Shown: piece by piece, positions 1 to 11,897 of the stretch
Layout of the letters: each line of letters begins with the position of its first letter
Numbering within the stretch: the stretch's first letter is position 1
NCBI GenBank assembly: GCA_033239525.1
Contig: BSYO01000024.1
Location: forward strand, 10,253,991 to 10,317,990
Direction: 5' to 3'
DNA from: Nepenthes gracilis
Lineage: Eukaryota; Streptophyta; Magnoliopsida; Caryophyllales; Nepenthaceae
Length of the DNA stretch: 64,000 nt
Notes under the pieces: generated by a model
Databases searched by the model: none
Told to the model about the DNA's origin: nothing
Seen by the model: the letters and a program-made list of their open reading frames with translations, nothing else
Made by a program: the position numbers and the translations under genes

Positions 1-556
1 GGATATTTTTCATACTTTCATAGAATAGTAAAACCCTCCAAGAATCACAAAACCTTTTCAAAACCCCCAAATCGACCGATAAATCATACATGTATGTACA
101 GAATAAACAAATAGACTATATAATTAGTATATCTTCAAATGGTAGTTAAAATATATTCGATACTAAAACAGATCAAAGATAGGGTTTATAGATACTTACC
201 TCAAACTTATATCAAATAAATCTGACAAAATAATATTCTGAGGCATCCGATCTCTTCTTCTCTCTCATCCTCCTTCTTTGCTGTTCCTTTTGTGCGAGCT
301 CTCTCACTCTCTCCTCTCTTTTCTCCTCTTTCTCTGCTTCTGCCGCACGCCTCCTCCCCTTTTTATTCTTTCTATTTTTTTCTTTCTTTTATCATCTAAC
401 CAACGCTCGGGTACCTCTTCAGTGCACCTTGAGTACCACACTGTAAATCTAATTTTTTAAACAATTTTACCATATATAATTTTTTTAAAACACACCTAAT
501 TAGTCTAAAATCACAATTTATATCAAAATAAACTAAATGGGAATTTGAGTATTACA
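1..556 (-). repeat. LTR fragment of the 2.1-2.6-kb solo-LTR family (copy 1), cut by window edge
   Basis: Read on the minus strand this starts TGTAATACTCAAATTCCC at 556, matching the starts of the copies at 50771 (TGTAATATCCCGG) and 6062. It continues through AT-rich DNA into a purine-rich leader (pyrimidine-rich on the plus strand, 240-370). It then has GAGGTAAGTATCTATAAACC near 202-183, which parallels CAGGCAAGTATCTGTAAATC at about 51702 in another copy. The other end lies outside the window, so no target duplication can be checked. The short ORF at 278-460 is the pyrimidine-rich leader read backwards and I do not treat it as a gene. Confidence 0.5.
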
Positions 557-1129
557 ATACAGGTAAATAAAGATTATATATACTCTCGCTAACGTTGGCC
601 ATATCACTACTATTTAAACCTGTAAGTTAATTGTTTACATATTTGTTTCTATAGATGGGGATAAAACTACTTTCTTTTTGTTACATGTGGACAATGGGTG
701 CATACTTAAGTCTATCTGAATATATTAGGAGGTCCAACTATATTAGTTCTGTTTAATTTATTATGATGGTTCTCATAAAAATACAAACCTAGGAATACAT
801 CTTTTCATATATCTAAAACTTTTCTTATCTAGCAAAAAAATTTGCCATTTCAGGTGCTCCTCGAGTGCCATCTCAGACAGTCCAGATGCACTCCTTGAGC
901 ATGTCCGATCTGTCAAAAAAGCACATGAACACGTGTTGAGTGTGCCTCTGACACCAAATTTGTTTCTTTGCTTCCATTTTTTTTTAAATTTATATTATTC
1001 AATTATTTGTAATATATCTAAAATAAATCCAAAATCAATTGACATAGCAAATTAATTAGATAAGGAACCTGGTGTTACATTACAAGGATTATTCTCTCTG
1101 ATATCTAAGACTGACTCTTAAGAATATTG
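557..1129. other. AT-rich intergenic DNA, no gene seen
   Basis: No reading frame with recognisable protein similarity. A somewhat GC-richer patch near 850-960 may be more LTR debris, but I cannot place it. Confidence 0.5.
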
Positions 1130-2370
1130 TGGCAATGGTTATACAATATGATATAATGTTTCACCAAATAGGTGTTAAAACCACTTTTCTAAATGAGAGA
1201 TTAGGTGAAGTTTTTATACAATAACCTAACAGTTTCCAAATTGAAGGAAAGGATAACTTGGTCTGCAATTTAAGAAAAAATTAATATATGAATTTAAATA
1301 AGGTTTTATGATATCATTTCTTCCTATAGAATTTAGAAAAATCCTATTTATTGGTGTATAAATCTAAAGGTCAATAGTAAGTTTATATTCATGACTCTAT
1401 ATATTGACCATATATTTACTTGCTAATAATAATTTTCAATTGTTTCATAAAACTAAATATTTTCTTTCTAAAAACATTAAAATAAAAATATGGGTGACTC
1501 AACTTATGTGGTGGGAATATAAATATTTCATGATAAATCACATGGAATGTTACGATTATCTCACAAAGTTTGTATTAAAAAGGTCCTAGAAAGATTTGGT
1601 ATGAAAAATTATATAGCTAGTGTTATTTCAATCTAGAAAGTTAACAAATTTTATTTTAATTAATGCTCACAAAAAGAATTAGAACTTAAACAAATGAAAA
1701 ATACTATTTATCCATTTATTATATAAAGTTTGATTTATGTATAGATTTGTAATATATCAGATATTGTTTCGTTATTAGTATACTTGAAAGATATCAAAAC
1801 AATCTTAGAACAAATTATTATAAAGTTGTAGAAGAAGTGATGAGATACTTATAAAGAATTAAAGATTATATATTCAATTATATAATCAAATGAATTGAAG
1901 TTGATTAGTTATTCAAATTCAAATTATTCTAGATGTTTAGATACTTGGAAATCTGCCTTTGGTTTTATTTTTCTTTTAGTTGGAGGAGTTGTCTCATAAG
2001 AAAAGTACGAAGCAATCTACAATTGTTATATCCACTATAGAGGTAAAATTTATAGCATGTTTTGAAGCTATTGTTCATCCGTTATGACTATGAAATTTAT
2101 TTGAAGTCTTAGGATTGTTGACAATAGAGCCAAATTATTAAGAATTTATTATGATAACTTTTTCATCAATCTTTTTATCTGATAATGAAAAATATTCAAA
2201 GAGTACTAAATATAAGAAAATTGAATATTTTGAAATTGAAAATGAAGTTCAGAAATAGAAAGTACTGATAGAATATATAAGCATGAATCTTATGATTGTT
2301 AATCCGCTAATTAAAGGGTTGCCCTAATGAATCTTAAGGATCATGTTGAAACATTAGATCTTTGTTGGAA
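1130..2370 (+). pseudogene. Dead Ty1/copia reverse transcriptase-RNase H relic
   Basis: Across shifting frames, copia pol landmarks appear in the right order. VKTTFLNERLGEVF near 1170-1220 corresponds to the VKTAFLNG motif of copia RT. LTKFVLKRS near 1557 corresponds to the segment before RNase H. EVKFIACFEAIVHPL near 2040-2085 corresponds to EAEFVACYEA, and MIVNPLIKGLP near 2294-2326 to MIADPLTKGLP at the pol C-terminus. Dozens of stops and indels interrupt it and the YVDD region is not preserved. The family assignment is firm from motif order; no product is possible. The AT-rich DNA after 2370 probably holds a decayed 3' LTR. Confidence 0.8.
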
Positions 2371-3948
2371 ATCTTGATAAATGTTTGTATTGTATTACAT
2401 TATTTTTATTGACATGTGAGATCTCAATATATAAATTTTTTGTATTTCTTATTTTTTATTATATTCAAATATTATATTTTTGGATAAATAAATAGGAACA
2501 GTTTTCAATAAAGATATTACTATTAGATCGTATGTATATTTTTCATTTTAGGCTGTGGTCAAATATGTTTGCTAGTATTGCATTATATGGAAGGAATTAT
2601 ATTGATTATAATGTAGAACCATTATAACTCATAATTGTAGATCATTTAGTCATTGTACTATAATTTCGTTGTTAACTAATTGCACTGATGCACACTTAAG
2701 ATTTACCTAATATTTTCAATAATTATATTATCATTAGATGAGCCAAATTGAGAGAATAATAGATTTCTCTTACATAATGTGACTCATATTAAATAATTTA
2801 TTAAAATAATTAAATATAAAAATATTATATTATATTTTATTAGAAAAATTATTTCTTAAACTAACTCGATCCTTGATAAACAGAATGGCAATTCTATTAT
2901 TAAAAGTTATTTTTTTATACCCTATAAATGATAGAATTACCTATCATAATAAGTAAATAAGTGAGGTGATTTTTTTAATAATGTAAGGGTGGTTTCCTTT
3001 CTGATTCAATCAAATATGAAGTTTCTTAACTTCCATTAAGTCTTTTTCTTCTTTAAAAACTTTCAATCCTCCAAAAAACTAATTTGTTTCTCCATAAAAT
3101 TTTTACAATTCTGAAAAAAATTTTTTTTAAAATTGCCAAATGAAGAAAAATCTATTTTAAATTCTTTGATATAAGAAAATCTAGTCTAGATTTAAGTATA
3201 TTATAATGTTTAATTCAATATTTTATATTGTAAAATAATAATATAATTCAACGATTTGTTAAAAAAAAAAAAAAATTCTCATAGAATTTTGCATAATTCT
3301 TTGAAACTTCCTTCTACACGTCTGAGTCAAGAGAAAATGAAGAGGAAGAAACTAATGGCATCAAATGTAGAGGAGAATGCCCGAGTTGAATCTTGTTCAA
3401 TTGTTGTGATTTAATAACAAATTATATACATGACAAATCGAATAACTTGGATGACTTGGCCCAAATTCTGAAAAGGCCACCCATACAATATTATTAATTC
3501 CATTGGCACACGGTTGATGATCTTCAAGGAGGAAATTAATGACCACTATGTCCTAGAAGGCTGCATGCGACAGTCTATGTTACGTCAAAAGTGCAGGCAG
3601 ATTTCTTCTTATCCTAAAGATGTTGACTTCATCTTATTCCAATGATCGAGACAAAAATCCTCCCAAATAACCCTTTCAATGTGTTTTCTCTATTTAAAAT
3701 TTTGAAATATTAGTTTACTTAGGTTGAATTATAATCAATTATTAAAAGAGCCCACTACTATAAAAAAATATTCAATCATTTAAATCAGTTATATAAGTTC
3801 TAATCAATTAAGATTGCATGTCCATAGTATGATCAAACATACCCTCCTATGGCTACATCCCCTTTTGGCTGCATCATGATCGGTGATCAAACGAATCAAA
3901 TATTTATAGCATTAGCATGTTTGTGCAGCACAAATTTTTGTATGTACC
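2371..3948. other. AT-rich intergenic DNA, no gene seen
   Basis: Very AT-rich with several A/T homopolymers (for example 3259-3275). It probably includes the decayed 3' end of the upstream copia relic. No frame shows a recognisable protein. Confidence 0.5.
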
Positions 3949-4040
3949 TCAAGGGCAGCCTTAATGTAATGGTAAAATTGAGTTGTCAATTTTTGACCTT
4001 GTGAGTTTCAAGTTGTAGGAACTACCACTTGTATAATCAA
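3949..4040 (+). mobile_element. SINE relic (Au-like, tRNA-derived head)
   Basis: The stretch CTCAAGGGCAGCCTTAATG, TAATGGTAAAATTG and GTGAGTTTCAAGTTGTAG lines up with the tRNA-derived 5' part of the widespread plant Au-SINE type. That head normally reads AGCCT..GCGCAACGGTAAAGTTG followed by GGGTTCGAG. The first block matches the RNA polymerase III box A (AATGG-type) and the second the box B position (GGTTCGA decayed to GTTTCAA). C-to-T decay is heavy and the 3' body is not recognisable. Confidence 0.55.
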
Positions 4041-4786
4041 AGGTTTTTTTTATGATTAGTATAATAAAAGATAAGACTATTTAAAATAACTTAAAAGTAG
4101 TGTGGCCCATTCTCATATCCCATCTATAGCAAAAAGTCTCATACACTAATTGTTCTTTATTAGATCTATGTATTTATTTCATTTTGACATCTATGCACCA
4201 GAAATTTTTTTTTTCATTTTTGTACATAGAGAGGGTTATAATTCCATTTCAAGTGATCCTTATGAAGATCATTTCGGATTTCTATTTCTAAATAAGCTTA
4301 ACATCTAGGGTCTTGTTTCAAGCTCAATGCATATGGCCAAATGCATTCAACAGGGAACAAATATTAACATTACCACAGTAGCCGAGGCAGCGAGGGAAGG
4401 ATGGGGTGGGGCGCCAATAAGGCGCAGTGGCTGGAGATGACCTATGATGGTTCAGCACCTTCTGTAGAAGAATAAGATTATTCTCAAGGTAGAGTATTGA
4501 AATTGGTAGTACTTATTTTGAAATGTTTTTTTTTTTTTAGTAAAACCAGCAATAAGAAGACAATAATTTAAAGAGAAGAAAAAGGTATTGTATCTTTTTC
4601 AAAGTTCAGTTATGGTTTGGATGGTTTGATTTTTTGGGTTTTTATTATATTTTGATTTTGAGAGATTTTATTTTTTTAATTATGTAGTCTAGTTGGTTTA
4701 TACAAATTTTAATGTTTAAATAAAAAATGTATATTGTTAAAAACACATAATTAGAAATATATTTTTATTATGGTGATTACATTTGA
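4041..4786. other. Intergenic DNA, no gene seen
   Basis: AT-rich, with a T-run at 4528-4537. Nothing recognisable. Confidence 0.5.
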
Positions 4787-5722
4787 TGTGTCATAAATTC
4801 GGATTATTATACCGATTAGGGAGCTACTTACTCTTTCTTGGTGGATCGAATTGAAATGAGTCTAATTTTCATTCTTAGTAGTTTGTATCCTATACACCAT
4901 AATGAACAAATAAGAGGTTAGAAGATTAGCATAACTCATTCCTCGATATATCCTCCGACGCTTAAATCATAAATATTCCTCAAACTAATAAAAAGATATG
5001 AGGATGAGAGATGTTCATGTTGATGCATGGGTGTGAAGATTGAGCTTGGTTCAAAAGATGCGCTCGATAGAGAGCGGCTTTGAGATCGTGATGCACTTAA
5101 CAAGAAGCAGCCTTGAGAAAGGAAGGGAGAAAAGGAGAGAAAGGGTAGTGAAAGGCTTCTCGGATGCTTTTCATATAGATAGCAGTTCTTCTATAGGCTT
5201 CAAAGTACACATGCCCCTTACCTTTGGGAGTAAGGGAGATTTATAGCATTTAAACCAACTTAGTCTTGCTTGGACACCAATGCTGATTGATGGCTGTCTG
5301 TGCAGAGTCGGTGAGCTATCTTGAGAATTGCGGATAATGATTATGGCAACCGTGGCTGGTCGGGTGGATTCATTCCTTCTTCACGGTGATGATAAAGGTG
5401 GTATTTGTGACAATTGACATTAGAAGAGATCCGTCGAATCAATATTTTGGGAGAAATTGCGCGATTATGGGCAATATTTAGAAAGTATTTGCTAAGCTAT
5501 TTGGGACGATTTTGTAAGTTTTTCCTACATTTGTAGCGTTGCGGGGCAGCCCTCATTGCCCGTTTTCAACTGGTTGCTCTCGGGTCAACCCACCCGGGTT
5601 GATCACTCCGCTGCTTAGTCTCGAGCCTTTGTGAGGTCATGCCGTGGGTTGCTACCTTCTGGGTCTTTTATCTATTCATGGGTTTGGTCCTTGGGCTGGC
5701 TTATTTTCAACCATTCCTATCA
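4787..5722 (-). repeat. Tat-like gypsy LTR, reversed, probably solo (LTR E)
   Basis: The reverse complement starts TGATAGGAATGG at 5722 and ends near GAATTTATGACACA at 4787. It aligns by eye with the LTRs at 24442 and 34761: a GCC..CCCAAGG start, a CTATAAATC TATA box (5248-5240 on minus), one unit of the ~53-bp repeat (TCTCAAAGCCGC...CGAGCGCA, near 5055-5100), then AAGCGTCGGAGGATATATCG at about 4960. No clean 5-bp target duplication is visible. The small ORF at 5040-5246 runs the wrong way across it and is a shadow. Confidence 0.65.
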
Positions 5723-6061
5723 ATATTAAACTATTTAATATTTGAAAATTTAGTCAGGCCCAAATAACTCCTAATTTGAAGTAAGTTACAATGAAATTGT
5801 TCAAAAACCTGCCCCAAATGGAGGTTATTTTTCATTAATTCTAAACATAATTAAAAATAAGAAAATAAACAACTCAATGATTCCTCTTTTTTTTTGATAG
5901 GGATTTCAGCCATGATCAAAATATCCCTAAAGTATAAAGGTGAAAGAAAATCATATTGACAGACTCTCAGATAGGAAAGTCTTCGAAAGAGACATTCTAG
6001 TAATATCGGATTTTGTTATTGTCCTCTCAAATGGAACAAATTATAATAGTTAAATAATAGT
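5723..6061. other. Intergenic DNA, no gene seen
   Basis: AT-rich spacer between two LTR relics. Nothing recognisable. Confidence 0.5.
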
Positions 6062-7726
6062 TGTAATATCTGATTTCTTGTTTGTATTCATGATGTCATT
6101 ATTATCATGTTAATATGGGAACTAATTATATAATAAAAAGGTTAAGAAAAATCAAATTCGAATGAATCAAGGTTAACATTTGAATGATACCTATTTCCAT
6201 ACTTACGCGTAATTCAAGAACAATGTGTGGCACTTAAGGAATGTCTGATAAGGTGCTAAAGTGTGTTTGAGAAATAATATTGACACATGAGGTGCTTCTG
6301 ATGTTACACTCATACACTTCTGTATGTGTCAAATAGTGTTTGATATATGCTTATTTGGCACTCATACATTGTTTTAGTATATATGGATGATTTGTCTGAT
6401 TTTTAGTCATTTTGCCTCAAAGAAAGTGAGAGAAGGAGAAAGGAAAGGGAGAAAGAGCAAGAAAAAGAAAAGAAAATAAGAATAAATTAAATTTATAAAA
6501 CTTTTTAAGGTTAGATCTGTTAAATCTATTATTAGATGTAAGTATATCTAACGATATTATTTAGTCTATTTTTAAAATTTTTTAATTTTACTTAAAATTC
6601 TTATTTTATTATTCATACATCTCACTCTTTAAGCTCATTTTTAAAAATTTTTTATATGCATGTATGTTTCACCGAATATTTTGAGATTTTGTTAAAGTTT
6701 ACTAAATATTTAAAGTTATGTTTATTTTTCATCAAATAGGTGAATATTTTGAAGGATTATATTTGTATATGAAAGTATTGGAAAGAAAAATTATAAAATA
6801 TTATACATTTGACCTTATATGTGACATTCTATGAAACTTTTGGTGAGAATTTTATTGTATTATCTAATATAAATTTAAACTTTTTACAGGCGGTAGAAAC
6901 ATTTTGTATATTTATTATAGAATCTTTCATTTATTTTTTGTTGAGAACTATCGTAAGAAATCGATTGCATATATTTGAATATATACTAATATATTAGATA
7001 TACTTAAAGAACACATCTATTATTCGCAGATTAAAAAAAATGATGGTGGACCCGATCAATAGAGAAGAATATGTAGATAACCTGCTTATAGGTATTCAAT
7101 AACAGTATATCAATATAAGGTTAATTGAATTATAGGTAACTCATTCTTTAAAATTTTATTTTTTTTTTTATTAGTTATTGTGCATGTTAATGGTCTTTAG
7201 TTTTTGAGATTGTACCGATATTATATTTAAATTTTAAAATATTTTAGTTTTTTAAATTTTATAAGTTTTGATATGATTTTCAGATTGCATAATTTTATAA
7301 ATACATTATGTATTTTGACTTATGATATTTTCATACAATTTATATGACTTGAGTATTCGTATATATAACAAATTGTTTGTATAAAATCATGACTTAGAAC
7401 ATGTTTACAAAAATATTTGACATATTGAGTTTCACATGCATTTTACAATTTTTCATCCTCCCTTATGTTTTATGAATAGTTATTATATATTGTATGTATA
7501 CAAACTTGCCAGGCATTATATTCATGATTTGTGTTGTTTTTTTACCCTTTTAGATTAGTAGGCAGTGATTCTTGTAGGATGTAGACAAAAGAATGATGAG
7601 GAATTTTTATTTAGCTGCATTTGTATTTTGAGAATCTTTTTTTTTTGAGAATCATTTGGGATTATTTATGTTGGATTTACTTTATACTTTAAGATATCCG
7701 TAATTATGTATTTTGGGATGTTATAT
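6062..7726 (+). repeat. LTR of the 2.1-2.6-kb family (copy 2), likely 5' LTR of a relic gypsy element
   Basis: It begins TGTAATATCTGATTTCTTG and shows the family order: AT-rich start, GC-richer U3-like part (6200-6380), purine-rich leader (6417-6480), long AT-rich tail, and an end near TTTTGGGATGTTATA. The other copies end in GGGACATAATA, GGAACATAATA or GGGTTCATAACA. The flanks do not give a clean duplication. A gag relic follows at 8080, which suggests this is a 5' LTR rather than a solo LTR. Confidence 0.45.
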
Positions 7727-8079
7727 ATGATAGACATCATGTATAGTTTTAATTGGGATATATTGGATACTTCATTAGATGTTTTTCTTTGCAGAGATTT
7801 AGGATTAAGTAGGTACTTATATTATTTGAATATACCATGGGTTTAATTTAGCTAGGTCCCATGTCCATTACAAAATTTGTGATGTTAAAATGTTAGTTAT
7901 GGTTTTAGTATATGATGTCTAACCTAGATTCGGTCATTATCATAATTGAAGTCTTTATTAATATTATTATCTACTCGTAACTGGTTGTGATAATAATAAT
8001 ATTAGAGAAAGTTATAAAAAAGTATTTTAAATGATTTAAATAACTAAATGTTAAAATTTATTATATGATAGATACTAAA

Positions 8080-8690
8080 ATGTCAGGAGGTAGATTTGCT
8101 AATTCTAATCATGAGAAGGACTATTTGGCTATGATGGTATAATTGATGGCTATTATAATTCATATGGTCCAATAATAAAATGCAGAGCTTACAGAAAGGC
8201 AAGGAGGTGGTAATCCAATGTATGGCATGATGACCTTTGATTGCTTTACAAGTGAATGAGTTCATGAATTTTTAGGTGATTTAGACTCATTCAAAGCAAA
8301 ATCAAGATTCACCAAGTAGAAAAAGTATTTGGAGTTATTAATTGTCCTGAAAAGGATAAAGTCTAGTTCATTACTTGTAGAAAGAATTTTAGATTTGAAG
8401 AATGAAGAGATATCTTGAAATTTACTTTTAAAATATTTTATGATGAAGTTCTTTCTAGCTAGTGTTCGGGAGCAGATGGACGAAGAGGTTATCCACTTGA
8501 GGAAAGGGAACTTATCGATAGCAAAGTATAATATCAAATTTACGGAATTGTCATATTTTACCCCACAAAGTGGTGAATGAACTCAAAAGGGCAAGAAAGT
8601 TTACTCAAAGATTGCAAAACTCGACTTGAAAGTCGTTGATGCCGTTTCGTTTGAGGACATATAGAGAAGTACTTGATCGAGCCTAATGCG
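8080..8690 (+). pseudogene. Dead Ty3/gypsy gag relic (chromovirus Tekay/Del-like)
   Basis: Reading from the ATG at 8080 with several stops, the conceptual product contains LELLIVLKRIK near 8325, LASVREQMDEEVIHL near 8455-8500 and AKYNIKFTELSYF near 8523-8560. These match the order in chromoviral gag: INCPEEDKV, ASVREQK..EFLHL and AEYAAKFNELSRF. It is interrupted by stops (8137, 8316) and then by the LTR element inserted at 8804; no later part of the gag or pol survives on the far side. The minus-strand ORFs at 8083-8537 are shadows. Confidence 0.75.
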
Positions 8691-8798
8691 TATTAACCCA
8701 ATGTATAGAAATTATGATGTCATAAATATGAATAAAAGATGTATTATAAGTTTTCATTATCTTTTGCCCAATATTATGCAAGAACCTCAATCATGAAG

Positions 8799-8803
8799 CT
8801 TGC
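8799..8803 (+). repeat. Target-site duplication, left copy (CTTGC)
   Basis: CTTGC immediately precedes the TG of the left LTR. The same five bases follow the CA of the right LTR at 13336-13340. Confidence 0.8.
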
Positions 8804-9182
8804 TGTTACGTGCATTGTAATTTTTAATTTCTTATTTTTAATTTGTCTAGTGCTCTAATTGCGGTTCCTTCATGATCAGGTTGCTGTTTTAGTTGGGCCC
8901 CGCTAATTTAGTCTTCATTGGGCCCTAACTGATTTAGAGGATGGTTGTATTATATAGTTGTGAATGGCTACAGTAAGAAGGAGAAGATATTTTCCAATTA
9001 CTTTCCCTCTCTCACTCCCTCTCCCTCGACTCCTCTTTCTGGTTTCCCTCTTTCCCTCTCCCCATTTCTCTTTTCCTCTTTTCCTAACGCCCGCTCCTTC
9101 TCTCTCCTCTGAATATCTCCCCTTCCGCTGTTAATTCCCAATCATCGCGGCTATTACCCGTCACCACCATGGATAACGATCA
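8804..9182 (+). repeat. Left LTR of the gene-capturing element
   Basis: TGTTACGTGC...ACGATCA, collinear with 12952-13335. Both LTRs carry GGGCCCTAACTGATTTAGAG, an AGTAAGAAGGAGAAG segment and a long CT-rich leader (CCCTCTCTCACTCCCTCTCC). The CT-rich leader resembles a plant 5' UTR. Confidence 0.88.
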
Positions 9183-9200
9183 TTTGGTAATTTTTAGAGA
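9183..9200 (+). other. Probable primer-binding site (degenerate)
   Basis: TTTGGTAATTTTTAGAGAC follows the left LTR directly. TTTGGTA and AGAG are shared with the usual TGGTATCAGAGC (tRNA-iMet) site, but the middle is altered. Position is the main support. Confidence 0.4.
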
Positions 9201-10769
9201 CAAATGCAAGATCGACACGAGCTCTCGATCGAGATCTGCTAACGACCAAATGAAGGCTTTCCGGCCTCATCCGATTTGGTGCCCGCCACAGCCCACCAAC
9301 GGCCCAAACCGTCGGACAATCCACCGAACTCGGCTCGTCCCATGGCTGGAACTCGCACCTCACTCCACAACTCCACTAGACGGCCTCCAAACTCTTCGCT
9401 TGTCATAGCTTCCTCTACGATGACTTCCCATCGAACACGTTTAAGTTCCTACCATCTCTTCCATCATTCCGTACCACCACCACCCTTTCCTCAAACAATA
9501 AATTTTTGCTCTCATCTCGGATAAATTAGGTCTTTTCCCCTAAATTATTTTGTCAACCACAAATTTCTATATATAACTTCATAACCGATTTGATTTACTT
9601 TTATAAATTTTCCTTTTATCCACTTTGAGCACGGGCTTACCCCTGGGAAAGATCGTGTCCACGCTCTACTATCACACACGATTCGATCCTCCCACACGAC
9701 ATTTTCCTCCTCAACCAAATCCACTTACAAAGCTTCGCGCATATCCAACAAACTTGTCTTGTCTAGTAACACCTAAACGTTCCACCCCTAAACTAATTCT
9801 CCCATCCTTAAAGAGTTTGCCGACCTTGGCCCGAATCGAACAACAACGATATACCACCATTTCCGATCGCCTACAAAATCCGCTTTGATTTTATCTCGCC
9901 TTCTCGTTTCTCATCTTCTTATCCTTCCACCTCGTAACAAATTTTGTCATTCATACTAAAATACTCGTGGTGCTGACTTGGCTAAAATTGTTTATAGCCT
10001 TGGTGGAGATGATGAGGCGCCAAAATAATTCTTGTTCAATCTTGTATATGATTTCCTCTTTCTTCCAACGCCCGAGAAAGCATGCTAGATTCTTGTAGAA
10101 AGAATCCATGCTAGTGTGGAAAGAATCGAGGCTTCTCTACTCTTTTGTCTGCTCCATCACCTCGATTCATTCCATCTCGGTTCAATAAGCCGAGGTCCTA
10201 CCGGCTCAAACCGAGATTCCTTCTATTTGCAACTAAGTGGCACGCACCATCTTTTCTTCAACTACATGGATTGATCAAATTGGGGCATCGGGTAAAGTCT
10301 TATTAGCCGTCATTTCACCTCCATGTCTTGACAATTGGAAAGGCAAATTGATTACCACTTTAGCTGGACTATCTAGCATCCCACGGCTTCATAAAAAGTT
10401 TTTCCAAAATCCTAAGACGGCAACACTAATTGATGACACTTCTTGAAAATTACGGTGGCTTGGGCGGGGCCTCGGATGGAGCAATTGGACGCTAAACCAC
10501 CCGACCGATTTTTTACTACATTTCCAAGGGCCAGAGCCTATGACCAGCCTTGCAATGCCCATACCTTGGCATGGAAATGGGTGAAGCTACTGAGGTCACA
10601 ACATCAAGGACCAATGTTTTCTCATGATACTTTGGCTAGTACAAGTGGTACCAGGATGGATTGGGCAACAAATTTCTATTGTAATTGTAGGCCAAGGAGT
10701 TTGGTGGATAGCACGTTACAATGGTCTAGGCTCCCTGACCCGTAGCAGCATCATCCCCCACAATTTTCA
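9201..10769 (+). other. Interior of the gene-capturing element, unidentified part
   Basis: Several open frames of 69-100 codons lie here (for example 9625-9888, 10237-10446 and 10443-10745), GC-richer than the surrounding genome. None shows a motif I recognise. 9520-9660 (AAATTAGGT ... GATTTACTTTTAT ... CTTACCCCTGGG) is similar to 13850-13985 outside the element. This may be leader sequence or further captured DNA; I cannot say which. Confidence 0.4.
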
Positions 10770-11897
10770 GTGGCAATCGGATCTGCCATCCCCTTAGTAT
10801 CAAATGTGCACGCCAGAAGTTTTGTCTGTGCTTACATCTTAGGTTCATATATTTGTGATGTGAATGGATGGAGTTTTGTGAAAAATTCACACCTATATTA
10901 TGATGATGATGCTTGTGGAGGGGGGAAGCAGATATCTGTTGCTGCTTTTGCCAACGGCATCCTTGACTTGGAAGGAAAATTAACACCAATCCTAGTTTCT
11001 CTTGTCTGTAAGGACTCTTCTATGTGGGATGGACTCGAAAATGCTAGTACTGCGATTAAAGCAGAAAAGGCAAGGTTGAATGAGCGTCTAACCTCTGGAG
11101 CACCGACCCTCCACGGCAATGGATCAATTAAATATCCTTGGATGATTGTTGGAGCTGGACTTTTGTTCCAGCAATGGGGGTCACTTTGCATATGTGCTCT
11201 TGGCTTGTACAATAACCTCCACTGGAATCCCCACATCTCTGAAGCCCTCTCCCCTTATTATATGTACGATTTCTTGAAGCAAACAAGGTTGATGGGCTGG
11301 ATGTCCCTGGGTGGAGTTTCGCTGTGTATAATAAGGTTGGAGGCACTGTTATCTACTCTAAGACACTTCTCCTATGCTACAACTCAGCTTGCTGTTTCAG
11401 ACAGGTGCGAGCACAGAGGCAAAATTCTGTTGGAAGATGTGGACACCGATGAAGCTGCTGAGTTGGTTCCTGCTGCTTTAGGTTTCATTGGATTGCTCCA
11501 ACCTGCACTGACGCATTATAAGTATGGGTTTCGGGTATTTGGCTGCAAGTTCCAGAGGGATGTGGCTACTCCAATAGCGAGAGTCAAACTGTTGTCTCAG
11601 AATCCCATCTACTCCTCTTCGTTAGAGGATCATGTTGGTTGCCGACAGTATGGGCATGATGAGGGAACTGTATTAATGGCTCTTCTTCAGCTATACAAGG
11701 GTATTGCAGATTTTCCGCAGGAGGGTGCCTCCAAGAAGGACTTGCAGTTTGACTATATTGATTTATACATTATACATTGGCCATTACAGATGAAGAAGGA
11801 TTCTATGACTTTTGAGCTTGCAAACTTCCTTTCCGCTGATATTCCGAGCACATGGAAGAGTATGACAGCAGTATATCTTATGGAAAGGCAAAGGTAA
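10770..11897 (+). CDS. 375-codon chimeric ORF made of captured gene fragments
   Basis: An uninterrupted frame inside the element. Residues 26-49 and about 60-132 match two parts of plant VIP1/PPIP5K. Residues about 322-370 match the centre of a plant aldo-keto reductase, including DLYIIHWP with the conserved histidine. The middle (about 138-320) is unidentified; IARVKLL..N near 269 and LYKGIADF near 309 faintly recall mitochondrial ADP/ATP carriers. The frame ends at a TAA at 11895-11897, where a one-base shift leaves the reductase reading frame (YGKAKVIGE continues at 11879 in another frame). Two independent captured pieces sit in the same frame as the unidentified middle. Whether it is translated is unknown; the start codon is only the first ATG. 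Confidence 0.5.
   Translation: MAIGSAIPLVSNVHARSFVCAYILGSYICDVNGWSFVKNSHLYYDDDACGGGKQISVAAFANGILDLEGKLTPILVSLVCKDSSMWDGLENASTAIKAEKARLNERLTSGAPTLHGNGSIKYPWMIVGAGLLFQQWGSLCICALGLYNNLHWNPHISEALSPYYMYDFLKQTRLMGWMSLGGVSLCIIRLEALLSTLRHFSYATTQLAVSDRCEHRGKILLEDVDTDEAAELVPAALGFIGLLQPALTHYKYGFRVFGCKFQRDVATPIARVKLLSQNPIYSSSLEDHVGCRQYGHDEGTVLMALLQLYKGIADFPQEGASKKDLQFDYIDLYIIHWPLQMKKDSMTFELANFLSADIPSTWKSMTAVYLMERQR
10845..11165 (+). pseudogene. Captured fragment of VIP1/PPIP5K (inositol pyrophosphate kinase)
   Basis: Two blocks match plant VIH/VIP1 proteins, bifunctional kinases/phosphatases that make and remove inositol pyrophosphates. Block one is [15 protein letters not shown] followed by YYDDDAC (10845-10916), the end of the ATP-grasp kinase domain. 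Block two is [20 protein letters not shown], then [13 protein letters not shown] and KARLNE (10947-11090), in the histidine-phosphatase domain, with PWMIVGAGL at 11136-11165. Roughly 190 residues that normally lie between them, including the RHGDRTPKQK motif, are missing. No intron is visible within a block, which suggests capture from spliced RNA. No complete domain remains. Confidence 0.82.

Noticed and set aside
11560..11732. Possible mitochondrial ADP/ATP carrier fragment ([16 protein letters not shown])
   Set aside because: Only two short motifs resemble the family and the spacing sequence does not; too weak to list as a captured gene.
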